Assembly: GCA_937910695.1 (NCBI GenBank)
Contig: CALEMW010000068.1
Coordinates: forward strand, 1-64,000
DNA length: 64,000 nucleotides
From: an uncultured bacterium
GTDB taxonomy: Bacteria > Krumholzibacteriota > Krumholzibacteriia > LZORAL124-64-63
Reading direction: 5' to 3'
Part shown: piece by piece, positions 18,236 through 27,391 of the stretch
Numbering within the stretch: the first letter of the stretch is position 1
Layout: every line of letters begins with the position of its first letter
Position numbers and translations under genes: made by a program
The notes under the pieces: model-generated
Told to the model about the DNA's origin: nothing
Databases searched by the model: none
Seen by the model: the letters and a program-made list of their open reading frames with translations, nothing else

Positions 18236-21200
18236 TTACCCCAGTAGTCCCCCAGAACCAAGCAGCTCCGCCACATATGATCGTACCACGGCCCGCCGGC
18301 GGGCGCGCACATCCAGTCGGGAGGCGATCTTCTTCCTGCTCCGAGAGAGGCCCAGCACGCGCTTGACCGTGGGGTTGACCAGGCCAAACAAGTCCGCCTT
18401 GTCCCCGAAGGCGCGACTGTGGAAGCCCTCCTTCCCCTTCACCTCATACACCGACTTGGTCACCACCTTGCTCGTCGTCTTCGTGTAGATCTCACTGGGG
18501 AGGTTCTCTATGCTTTGACCCACGAGGAGCCCCGCCAGCGTGGGATCTTTGGCGCCCTTGACGATCCTCCGATGCTTCGTCTTCACCGCAACCGTGTGTG
18601 AGACCTCCCTCTTCTCTATGCTGAGGTCTGACGCCCCGAGGATGTCCACCATCGTGGCCACGGGCCGCCAGATGTAGACGTTGATGTAGTCCCCCATGTC
18701 CATGTCGTTGACTCGCGCGTAGCTGTACGTCCGGACCAGCTTGTCCACGGTCCCCTCCACCGTGTTGCCCCCGCTGACCAGCTCTGCAACCTCGTCCTCC
18801 GTCGTGATGTCGGTCAACGGGCCGACGTGGGTCTTCACTCCCACGATGGAGGACGTACCAAACATCTCAGCGTAGGTATCCGTGATGTGAGGATTCTTCC
18901 ACCCCTTCCAGATCCAGGGAGGGGCGATGGCCTCCTCGATGGGGATGTCCACCGTGCTCTTCGAGTACTTCGCGCTGACCACCTTCCCTGTGGTCAGTCC
19001 CTTCGCTCGTGCAGAGACCCTACTCAGCAACTTCCTGAGCTTCACATAATCAGCAGGGAGCTTCGCATCTCCTACGGGCTGCGCCTTGATGATGTCCTGC
19101 GCCGCCTTTATATCCTTCTGCAAGGCGACGGTGCTCTTCCCCTTGTTGTCCGCACTCTCCAATGAGGTCGCCGACCCAGAAAGAGCTTTGAAGGAGCTGT
19201 TGAACACGACACGCCTTTTTTTGGCCTCTCCCCAGTGGCTCTGTGACCGTGTTCCCGTGGCCACCTTCACCACGTTGGACCAGGCGGTGAGCTTCGCGAT
19301 GGCAACATCCGCCTGCGCAGCGCACGTCCCGGCCGCCTTGATCGCGGACGCGCTCACCACCGTAGTGGTCGAGCTCTCCAAGACAGAGATCTCCTTCTTG
19401 TCCACGCCGAGGAACTCCGTGGACTCCCTGTGCACCCGGGCGTGCATGAACTGGTAGGCCGTGTTTCCACCCTGCTGCGTCACAGAATGGGTCAGGCCGG
19501 CGCACACGCCCAGATACTGCACGCCCACCTTCTTGGAGAGCTGCTCTGCGGTGGCATCTTCCGGGAGGTCCGTGAGCTGAGCCGCTGTGAGAGGCCTATC
19601 CAGGAGAAGCCCAGGCAGCCCGGGGATGAACATCGGGTTGAAGCGTCCCGAGGCGGTCATGGCCCGGGCGGCAAAGCGGTGCTTGAAGTACATATAGTTG
19701 ACCGCCCGCTGCGCGTAGGGATCTCGCACGGCGGCGCTTTGGGCCCGCCCGGACTGCATCGCGTAGATGTTAGCCTCGGACATCGTCTCAAACATCGGGA
19801 TGATCCCCGTGTACAGCTCATGCTCCATGATCGTACGGGCGTACCGCTTGGCGCTCAACTTCACACCAGAACGGACATCAGCGACGTTGGGGGCGTAGTA
19901 CCTGCCGTTGAACAGCGCGTGAGCCCCCAGGACCTCGTTGGTCGTCTGGAGCTCCATGCGGCTCACCTCCCGCATAAAATTACGCTGGAACTGAAACTGG
20001 TCGTACAGCTCCGGGAAGAGCACATTGCACCGCGGCGGAGGAGAGAAATAGATGTCCGGTCGGAAGATCTGGTTGTGCACTCGAGATGGAACGGTCTCAT
20101 CCTTGGAACCCTTGCGGGCAGACACCGTCCCCCCCGACAACGACTTGGCCAACGTCTCGATCTTGTCGAGCCTCTTTTTGAGACTCGCGTGGTTCGAGGG
20201 GAGGTTCGCGTGCTCTGACGGATGCGCCTTGATGATCCGCTGTGCCGACTTGATGTTCGCCCACAGCGTTTTAATCTGCCCCTGGCCCCCACCCTTGGCC
20301 TTGTCTATGTTGATCTTCAGCGCCGCAGCAGCCGCGATCAGCGAGTTGAAGGAGTCGTGGTACACCCCCCGACGGTTGCGCGCTTGAGTCCACCGCCCAC
20401 TACTCGTGGTCCCCTTAGCAGAAGATACAACCTTCTCCCAGGTAGCATAGTCGGCCACCGCCTTCTGCGCCTTCGCATGGCACACCGCCGCGTCCTTGGC
20501 CAGAGACTCATCGAGCTTCACAGACGTGTAGGTGGGCACGCGGCGCGTCGAGGGCGCTGTGTAATACGCCACGGGGCAGGGGTAGCACTCATGGTAGATG
20601 TACTGGAAGAGCATCTTGGTCAGGCCCCGGAAGCTCACCATCTGCCCCAAGCTGCCCATCTTGCCGCCCATCCACGAGTTGAATGTCTTGCGGGCGAAGA
20701 GCTTCGCGCTGCTGTCATCCGACTCCGCCGCCGCGATCTGCTGGAGCACCTTCAACCGGAGCTCCGCGATGGAGGTGAAGTCGTTGCACCCCCTGAAGGC
20801 CGACTTCCCGTAGTAGCTCCCCCCAATAGCCTCCAACATCCGGACGATCCCCGCCAACAACCCCTTCAGCTTGGGGAAGTTCTTCGACTTCCCACTGAGC
20901 AACCGGCTCACATCCCCCGTCCCGTGGCCCAGCGGGCTCGTGAAGAAGTTGGAGTTCGCCCCGATGAACGCCGCGCGGGCCCGGCCCCCAAACAAGCTGC
21001 CCCCAAAGTTGTACTGGAAGGTGGTGTCCCAATAGTTGCTGAAATCCACACAGCTCAAAACAGCCGACCGGTTCCCGTGCCCCTTCTGGAACGCCACGGC
21101 CTGGAGCTCCCCCATGAACAAGAGCTTGTACTCCCGATTGTCTCGGTCTGATGCGGTGTCACCATCATCCGCGGACTCGAACATCTTGGGGTCCAACACG

Positions 21201-21400
21201 GGATTCCCGGCCGCGACGTGATCGTGGAAGAACAGGTGGACCACCGTCCTGGGGAAGAGCTCCAACACCTTATCCGTGGCCACCACCTGGATGGATGCGG
21301 TCGCGGGGGTGTTCGCCGCCACCTGGATTGTGGCAGAGATGACCGGCACCTCGAGGCCCTCAAGGAACAGCCGGAGGCGGAGTGCTTTTGCCTCAGCCAC
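18236..21400 (-). CDS. Large tail/baseplate (hub-like) structural protein
   Basis: 1054-aa ORF in tail module. Confidence 0.55.
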   Translation of the reverse strand: MAEAKALRLRLFLEGLEVPVISATIQVAANTPATASIQVVATDKVLELFPRTVVHLFFHDHVAAGNPVLDPKMFESADDGDTASDRDNREYKLLFMGELQAVAFQKGHGNRSAVLSCVDFSNYWDTTFQYNFGGSLFGGRARAAFIGANSNFFTSPLGHGTGDVSRLLSGKSKNFPKLKGLLAGIVRMLEAIGGSYYGKSAFRGCNDFTSIAELRLKVLQQIAAAESDDSSAKLFARKTFNSWMGGKMGSLGQMVSFRGLTKMLFQYIYHECYPCPVAYYTAPSTRRVPTYTSVKLDESLAKDAAVCHAKAQKAVADYATWEKVVSSAKGTTSSGRWTQARNRRGVYHDSFNSLIAAAAALKINIDKAKGGGQGQIKTLWANIKSAQRIIKAHPSEHANLPSNHASLKKRLDKIETLAKSLSGGTVSARKGSKDETVPSRVHNQIFRPDIYFSPPPRCNVLFPELYDQFQFQRNFMREVSRMELQTTNEVLGAHALFNGRYYAPNVADVRSGVKLSAKRYARTIMEHELYTGIIPMFETMSEANIYAMQSGRAQSAAVRDPYAQRAVNYMYFKHRFAARAMTASGRFNPMFIPGLPGLLLDRPLTAAQLTDLPEDATAEQLSKKVGVQYLGVCAGLTHSVTQQGGNTAYQFMHARVHRESTEFLGVDKKEISVLESSTTTVVSASAIKAAGTCAAQADVAIAKLTAWSNVVKVATGTRSQSHWGEAKKRRVVFNSSFKALSGSATSLESADNKGKSTVALQKDIKAAQDIIKAQPVGDAKLPADYVKLRKLLSRVSARAKGLTTGKVVSAKYSKSTVDIPIEEAIAPPWIWKGWKNPHITDTYAEMFGTSSIVGVKTHVGPLTDITTEDEVAELVSGGNTVEGTVDKLVRTYSYARVNDMDMGDYINVYIWRPVATMVDILGASDLSIEKREVSHTVAVKTKHRRIVKGAKDPTLAGLLVGQSIENLPSEIYTKTTSKVVTKSVYEVKGKEGFHSRAFGDKADLFGLVNPTVKRVLGLSRSRKKIASRLDVRARRRAVVRSYVAELLGSGGLLG

Positions 21401-22673
21401 CTCCCGTCACCTCAGACAGGAAGTTCTTCCCCCCAGGCTCCTGGCGGGCGCTGTCCCTTTCCTGGGCACCCTGCTGGGCTAACGGCCCGAGGGATTGTCC
21501 CAGGAGGACACCCACAGCATTGTCCACCCCTGTGAGCTCCCCCACACCACCCTCAGTGCTCATGCCCAAGCTGACGATAGAGGAGGACATCTTATCCGGA
21601 TTCAGCGCTTCCCCAAGCTTCCGCGAGTCAGACAAGTCCGCGCCGGCCCTGTTCAGGGTGGTCAGGTTTGCCTGCTCCACACCCTTCTTCGAGAGGTTCG
21701 CCTGGCTCTGCTGCGTGGTCCCCGCTGAGGTATCCACCGGGCTGTAGTTGATGTACTCGTCCGCGTTGTCTGAGATCTTACTTCGCAGAGGAAGAGACGC
21801 GACAGAGACACCCCCGGAGGCGCTCTTGTACAGGATGCTGCTGGCGGCAGACAGGACACCATCCACGGCGGGATCTTGCACACCACTCAGCAAGGCCGAC
21901 ACGAGGGTGCTCGAGCCGAAGCCTGTGTTGGCTGCCGCGCGCTGAACGGCGTCCACGGAGCTTTGGTGTTGAAGTGGGTCTGTGGCAGATGTCTTCTTGA
22001 CCTCGCCTCCGCTGATTTTCTTCCGAAGTTCATCCACGGGGACAGTCACCCCTGCGCTGACAGGGTACTGGCTGTCGTCCGTGAGGATCTCCCCCAAGGG
22101 GATGTGGGCCGTCACGAACATCGTGAAGTTGAACGGGACGTGGTAGGGCTGCTGCGCGTCCTGTGTTGCTGACGCCCCAAACAGGTAGCCCTCCACCAGC
22201 TGCTCCTCGTAGTAGAGGTACACCCGCGCGTTCATCTCCACCAGGCGCGTCCCCCGAAGGTACTTCTCGTAGTTCCTCCAGAACTCATCCTTCCAGTTGA
22301 AGTCGACGGTGTTCAGCAGGGTGCCGCTGACCTGGAGCATCCGGGGACGCTCCCCGAAGAAGAAGATGTAGGGCTCTCCAAAGTTCTCAATGACCTGAGC
22401 CTTCTCACTGCGGCTCTCGGTGATATTGCTGATGATGAAGTTCGCGTAGTCGAAGGTGGCCCCATGCTCCACCTCTTGATCCTTGGCCTGCTTAACCGGC
22501 CGTGAGTCGATGAGAGGGATCTCGGTGCCGTCGGACTGGATGACGCGGATCACAGCGTAGGTGTCGTCCCGGATCTCGATGCCGCGAAGAGGGCGCCGGA
22601 CTTTGGCTGTGTACCCGCCCGTCGCGCGCGCCTTCTTCCACTTGTTGGTGTGCATCGTGACGTAGACGGCCAT
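21393..22673 (-). CDS. Tail structural protein
   Basis: Probable start MAVYVTMHTNKWKK at 22673; DYANFIISNITESRSEKAQVIENFGEPYIFFFGERPRMLQVSGTLLN. Confidence 0.55.
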   Translation of the reverse strand: MAVYVTMHTNKWKKARATGGYTAKVRRPLRGIEIRDDTYAVIRVIQSDGTEIPLIDSRPVKQAKDQEVEHGATFDYANFIISNITESRSEKAQVIENFGEPYIFFFGERPRMLQVSGTLLNTVDFNWKDEFWRNYEKYLRGTRLVEMNARVYLYYEEQLVEGYLFGASATQDAQQPYHVPFNFTMFVTAHIPLGEILTDDSQYPVSAGVTVPVDELRKKISGGEVKKTSATDPLQHQSSVDAVQRAAANTGFGSSTLVSALLSGVQDPAVDGVLSAASSILYKSASGGVSVASLPLRSKISDNADEYINYSPVDTSAGTTQQSQANLSKKGVEQANLTTLNRAGADLSDSRKLGEALNPDKMSSSIVSLGMSTEGGVGELTGVDNAVGVLLGQSLGPLAQQGAQERDSARQEPGGKNFLSEVTGGG

Positions 22674-22674
22674 G

Positions 22675-22908
22675 CTAGATCTCCACGCTCGTCTTGATGA
22701 GGGCGTTCTTGATGGACCTCGGGGTGACCGCGCCCCTGTACGACCCGCCGGCCCTCTTCTGCTCCAGCAGGGCGTGCACACCCACCATGAAGGGGATCTC
22801 CGGCACGACGGCGTCGCGGTAGGTGTACGTGACCTGCGTCCCGTCCTTCAGGTAGTAGACCCGCTCGAACTCAACAAGGACGGGTACCTTATTTGCTCCC
22901 CACTTCAT
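22675..22908 (-). CDS. Hypothetical tail protein
   Basis: 77-aa ORF. Confidence 0.5.
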   Translation of the reverse strand: MKWGANKVPVLVEFERVYYLKDGTQVTYTYRDAVVPEIPFMVGVHALLEQKRAGGSYRGAVTPRSIKNALIKTSVEI

Positions 22909-25900
22909 CAGCCAGCCTGCTTTGCGGGCTTCACAACGCCACCACCCCCGCCCTTATCCTTGGCCAGGGCCGAAATGTTCTTGTCGATACTCTCCAGCGC
23001 TGTGAGCTGTGCTGCCATGAGCTGATTTGGATTCCTCTGCCCCAGTTCATTCAAACGAGCGGTGGCGTCCTCGTTGTACCCAAACTGCTTGGCTGCCTTC
23101 CCACTCATCACGGAGATTCCCCCGGCCGCCGCGGCACGCTTCACGTTGTCCCCCATCTCCTCCTTCGTGAAGCCGCCTTTCGCCTGGGCGATGAACTTGT
23201 CTGTTGCATCCTGCGCCTCTTTCGGGCTCCGCGTGATGGCCTCGTAGTGCGCGCGCAGCTTCGCCCTGAGTGCATCATCTGCCTTCCCACGGATGAGCTT
23301 GTTGACCTCATCATTTTTGAGTGCAGCGTCCCCCGTCATCCTCTGCATCCTCCCGAGCTCTCTGACCCCTCTCCTCGCTGCCCCGAGTCCCCCACCGCGG
23401 CCAGCAGTTAGACCAGCCTCCTGCTCGGAAGACACTGTCCCCTTCCGCATGGTCCCCTCTGCCTCAAGGGCCCCCCGCAAGGTGTGCTCCAGATCTCCGC
23501 CCCCCTCAGTCCCTGCGATGCCTGCAAGGAGCTTCCCAGCACCATCCGCATCACCCATCGCGGCGCCTGCCAATTTGATCAGGGCGTCTCTCCTCTTCGT
23601 GGGATCGGTGGCGCTCATCGCTGCGTTCATGGCGTCCCCGAGCTCCCCCTTCAGTCCCTCAACAGCCCCCAGCCGATCCCCAAGAGCCGTACGAAATCGG
23701 GTCATGCGCGACCCAGCGATCCTCTTGAACGCCGCGTCCTGAGTAGATTGTGCGTTCTGACCCGCGCCCACCAGAGCTGCCATGCCAGCCTTATTAGCCT
23801 CGGTGAGACGGCCGATCACAGAGAGCCCCTGGCGAACATCCTCACTTACATCCTTGTTTGTGGCGCCCATCTTGGTGATCATTGCTTGGCCGCGCTTTAT
23901 GTCCTCCGGTTTGCCACTCGCCATGATGGTCAGGGCCAGTTGCCCCTCGGGGTTGCCTTTGAGGAACTCCATCGCTGACTGGGCTTGCTCGCGCGCTTTG
24001 TTCCCTTGCATGGCACGCAAGGGACTCGACAACCCCTGCACCAAGCGTCCCCCAATACTCCCATTCCCAGACACGTCAAATCCAGCAACGTCGTCCTTGA
24101 CCGCGTTCCCGAGAGCACCCTTCTGCTCCTCCCAGTCGCTCTCTCTCCCTGCGGCATCTCCCAGGCCCGCGCGAACTCCTGTGAGGCCCTCCGATCCCGT
24201 GACAAACCCCCGCGCCTTGCCGCTCTGAAGGGCCATGACACGAGCACTGGCGGCAACACCTTCGGACCCCGCCAACGCCTTCTTGAGGGTGTCATACCCC
24301 TCCCCCTGCTGGATGAGACCTGCGTACCGGCCAAACAGCTCCTGCTGCTGCGTCTGGTTCAACTCTGCGTCACCTGTCTCGTACCGCATGTCCTGCCGAG
24401 CCCGCAGCGCCTCCTTCGAGACCAAGAATTTGTCCAACTCCTTGGATGCGCCACCCTTCCGGTAGCTCGCAACTTGGTCAGTTGTCCACCCGAGCGCCCC
24501 CGCCTCTTCCGTGCCCAGCATTCCGCGGGTTGCGCGCGACACCGTATTCATCTTCTTGATATCGGCCGCGGAGTAATCTGCCTTCCCTGTGTCTGTTCCC
24601 GTCCACTTTTGCAGCCCGTGAATCATTCCCGCTATGGGCAGCCCAACTATTGAGCCACCTATGTATCGTTTTGCTTGAGTCAGCCCCGTTGCTCGCTCAT
24701 TTGTGCCCCTGAAACCTGAAGCCTCCATCAGGGATCGAGAGTCGCCTGAGAAGGTGGTGGTGCCCCCCATCTCCCGTGTAACCGGGCCGGTACCGAAGGC
24801 CCTCTCCGCAAGGCTGTTTTGGCCGAGCATGGCGGACGCGGCGAGGTCGCTGACCGCTCCCCCGCTCAGCCCCTGATTCTCTCCAGGTCTATCCCAGTAC
24901 CAGTCAGCCAACTTCTGCGTGGACCTGCCCAGCTCGGAACTGAAGTCGGCCCCCATCTTGCGCCACACGCTGGTGACGTTCTGGTCGTACCACTTGCCCA
25001 TCTTGCGCTTCCACGCCTCCATGCTGTGGCTCATGGTCTCGTCGCGCGTCCTGGCCTGGGCGTCCATCATCTCTTCTGTGCGGGCCGTGTGCATGCGCTG
25101 GATGGCGGGCATCTCCCGCGCGTACTTGGCGATCATGCGGGCCTGCTTGCGGTCCCCCCCAAAGAATCTACGTGTGATCCTCTCAGTGATCCTCTTGTCT
25201 CGATCGCTGGTCCCATGAAGGTCCCCACCTGACCGGCGGATGATAGTTTGCAGCATGCCCGTCATGGCGGCCGGGCCCTGCGCAGCCAGCTGTCCCCTCA
25301 AGTCGTGCTCGTTGTTCACGAACTTGAGGGCATTCCCCCGACCGGCCACGTTCCTTCTCGCAGAGCTCTCGATCTCACCCAGGTCCATGCCCCCGGAGGT
25401 GAACCGCTGGAGCTTGGCCGCGTCGAGGTTACCGTCCTTGCCCATCATGGAGGCCAACGCCCACCGACCCACCTTGCTCCGAGCGAAGCGAGCCGTTCCC
25501 CCAGCCATGAACTGCGCGAAGTTCGAGACGCCCTCTCTGCCCGTACCGAAACCAGCCTCGCCCAGCTCCTCACTGGAGATGAGCCCTGCCCACTTTCCTG
25601 TACCTGCCATGTTCATGGACTGGCCCATCATCTGGGCGCCCTGCGCCCCCGATGCGCCGATGGACCTACCCATCTGGGCGCCAACGCCCATCATCTGAGA
25701 GGCCTGACTCGTGCTCATCCCCGTAGCGTAGGCAGAAGAGTGGACGTCCTGGGCGTACTTGGTGATGTCCTGCGGCGTCCAGAAGCCCTGGGCCCGGGCC
25801 TCCTTGAACAAGGGCATGGCCTCTGTCAGCGAGGTGTTCATCTCCTTGGCGATTCCCTTGAGGGTCGTCACCATCTTCTTGAAGCGAGAGCTGAACTCCT

Positions 25901-26660
25901 TGGCCTCCTCCGCACCGTCAAATAGCCCTGTTGAGACGCCCTGCTTCATCAGACCGAACAACTCTTTCGAGTTAGTCCACATGTCGGCGTCGCCCATCTC
26001 CCGGACCATCCCCCCGATTTGCTGTCTGTCCCCGGACGTGAAGCCATGCCCCGAGGAGGACATGGGGTTGGCGAAGCGCATCTGGTTCTGAAGGAAACCT
26101 CCCACCTGGTTCTGGAAGTGGGCGCCCTCCATCATCTGTCCACCCGCCCACTTCATCGCCTCGTAACCGGCCATGATGGGTGCGGCCGCAACAGCTCCAG
26201 CAGCCAGACCCCGGGCACCCATGGTGAGCCCGCCACGAAGGCCTTGGGAGGTGAACCTCCCAATATTCGCGCCGAGATTGCCACTCGGGCTGAAGCCCAT
26301 CATGCCGCCGCCGGCGTCCCACCCCACTGACTTTCCAAAAGCGCTGATGCCGGCGGTGAACGGGTCCAACGTGCGGCCAACCGCCCCACCTGCGAGCATC
26401 CCCGCACCCATCATTATGGGGGGTGCGTAGTGGGTCATTCCCCCGATCATGTTGGAGCCCATCTGCGCGCCGGCGTTGTAGGCCTCCCCCCCAGGAGGTG
26501 GTGGCGCTGCGAAGGGGGACTGCATCTGGCCGCCGGGGGCCATGGGCTGGTGCTGGCCTCCCCCGAACGGGGAGATGTTCGCGGAGTAGGCCGCGACGTT
26601 GCCGAAAGCAGCTTGTTGGCTGCTAATCAGGCCCCCGATTTCTTGGCTGGAAACAGGCAT
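22908..26660 (-). CDS. Tail tape-measure-like protein
   Basis: 1250 aa, Ala/Gly/Met-rich, long helical segments, hydrophobic Gly-rich stretches; position in tail module. Confidence 0.55.
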   Translation of the reverse strand: MPVSSQEIGGLISSQQAAFGNVAAYSANISPFGGGQHQPMAPGGQMQSPFAAPPPPGGEAYNAGAQMGSNMIGGMTHYAPPIMMGAGMLAGGAVGRTLDPFTAGISAFGKSVGWDAGGGMMGFSPSGNLGANIGRFTSQGLRGGLTMGARGLAAGAVAAAPIMAGYEAMKWAGGQMMEGAHFQNQVGGFLQNQMRFANPMSSSGHGFTSGDRQQIGGMVREMGDADMWTNSKELFGLMKQGVSTGLFDGAEEAKEFSSRFKKMVTTLKGIAKEMNTSLTEAMPLFKEARAQGFWTPQDITKYAQDVHSSAYATGMSTSQASQMMGVGAQMGRSIGASGAQGAQMMGQSMNMAGTGKWAGLISSEELGEAGFGTGREGVSNFAQFMAGGTARFARSKVGRWALASMMGKDGNLDAAKLQRFTSGGMDLGEIESSARRNVAGRGNALKFVNNEHDLRGQLAAQGPAAMTGMLQTIIRRSGGDLHGTSDRDKRITERITRRFFGGDRKQARMIAKYAREMPAIQRMHTARTEEMMDAQARTRDETMSHSMEAWKRKMGKWYDQNVTSVWRKMGADFSSELGRSTQKLADWYWDRPGENQGLSGGAVSDLAASAMLGQNSLAERAFGTGPVTREMGGTTTFSGDSRSLMEASGFRGTNERATGLTQAKRYIGGSIVGLPIAGMIHGLQKWTGTDTGKADYSAADIKKMNTVSRATRGMLGTEEAGALGWTTDQVASYRKGGASKELDKFLVSKEALRARQDMRYETGDAELNQTQQQELFGRYAGLIQQGEGYDTLKKALAGSEGVAASARVMALQSGKARGFVTGSEGLTGVRAGLGDAAGRESDWEEQKGALGNAVKDDVAGFDVSGNGSIGGRLVQGLSSPLRAMQGNKAREQAQSAMEFLKGNPEGQLALTIMASGKPEDIKRGQAMITKMGATNKDVSEDVRQGLSVIGRLTEANKAGMAALVGAGQNAQSTQDAAFKRIAGSRMTRFRTALGDRLGAVEGLKGELGDAMNAAMSATDPTKRRDALIKLAGAAMGDADGAGKLLAGIAGTEGGGDLEHTLRGALEAEGTMRKGTVSSEQEAGLTAGRGGGLGAARRGVRELGRMQRMTGDAALKNDEVNKLIRGKADDALRAKLRAHYEAITRSPKEAQDATDKFIAQAKGGFTKEEMGDNVKRAAAAGGISVMSGKAAKQFGYNEDATARLNELGQRNPNQLMAAQLTALESIDKNISALAKDKGGGGGVVKPAKQAG

Positions 26661-26704
26661 CTAGGGGCAGATTATCACGCGCCCGAAATCAGTACCAGAT
26701 CCGA

Positions 26705-26712
26705 GGCATAAG
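26705..26712 (+). promoter_or_regulatory. GGNATAAG promoter-like motif (GGCATAAG)
   Basis: Upstream of ATG at 26738. Confidence 0.55.
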
Positions 26713-26737
26713 AAGGAGAGACCAACAAGGAGGATAC

Positions 26738-27160
26738 ATGATTCTCGAAGGATTGGCCATTGCCGCCCTGATCGGCGGCGAGGCCCTCCTCGGTTACGTG
26801 TTCGCGGATGGCCTTGGCAAAGCCATCCTCGGAGATGATGAGGAGACGAAGACGACCGCCGAGGTCGAGATTGACCTCGACGGGAAGAAATACCGAGCCC
26901 ACGCCGAGCTGACGCGGGAGGGAACCCCACAGGATGCCGCCCTGTGGAACAACCAGAACACGGGGGGCCTGTCCCGGATGTCACGGGCTGAGCTGGGCGT
27001 AGTGATCAACGGTGAACGCCTCATGGAGGCAATCACCGAACAGGGCCTGGAGGCGGAGGACACGAAGGTTTACTCCGTCAACGCGGCCCACCAAGCGAGA
27101 GAACTCCGCGAAGAGATTGAGAACTCTCGCTTCAGGGACGTGGAGGTGGTGGAGGACTAG
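26738..27160 (+). CDS. Membrane-anchored hypothetical protein
   Basis: 140-aa ORF preceded by AAGGAGG; hydrophobic N-terminus. Confidence 0.7.
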   Translation: MILEGLAIAALIGGEALLGYVFADGLGKAILGDDEETKTTAEVEIDLDGKKYRAHAELTREGTPQDAALWNNQNTGGLSRMSRAELGVVINGERLMEAITEQGLEAEDTKVYSVNAAHQARELREEIENSRFRDVEVVED

Positions 27161-27171
27161 GGCAAAAATTC

Positions 27172-27229
27172 GCCGGTCCTTGGGATAAGGCATTTGGTCG
27201 AGAGACTGGGTGCGCACCCGAGGTCCGGC
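27172..27229 (+). other. Possible structured RNA/DNA element
   Basis: GCCGGTCC pairs with GGTCCGGC (one mismatch) enclosing perfect palindrome GGGTGCGCACCC. Confidence 0.35.
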
Positions 27230-27304
27230 GGATGATGCCCGCATTCTGCGGAGAAAGGATCCACCGGAGGTCCCCAGAGGACCAGCCTCTTTTTAGCCCA
27301 TGGA

Positions 27305-27355
27305 GGGAACGCCACGGAGTGTTTTTGATGAAGACCTCATTTTTAGGGCGTTCCC
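27305..27355. repeat. 9-bp perfect inverted repeat GGGAACGCC...GGCGTTCCC
   Basis: Directly upstream of GCTATAAG motif at 27357. Confidence 0.7.
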
Positions 27356-27356
27356 C

Positions 27357-27364
27357 GCTATAAG
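27357..27364 (+). promoter_or_regulatory. GGNATAAG-like promoter motif (GCTATAAG)
   Basis: Upstream of ATG at 27392. Confidence 0.55.
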
Positions 27365-27391
27365 GAAGGCAACTTAAACAGGAGGTTACGC

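Noticed and set aside
27172-27229. tRNA gene
   Set aside because: About 60 nt, no proper D/anticodon/T arms; kept only as an unspecified structured element.
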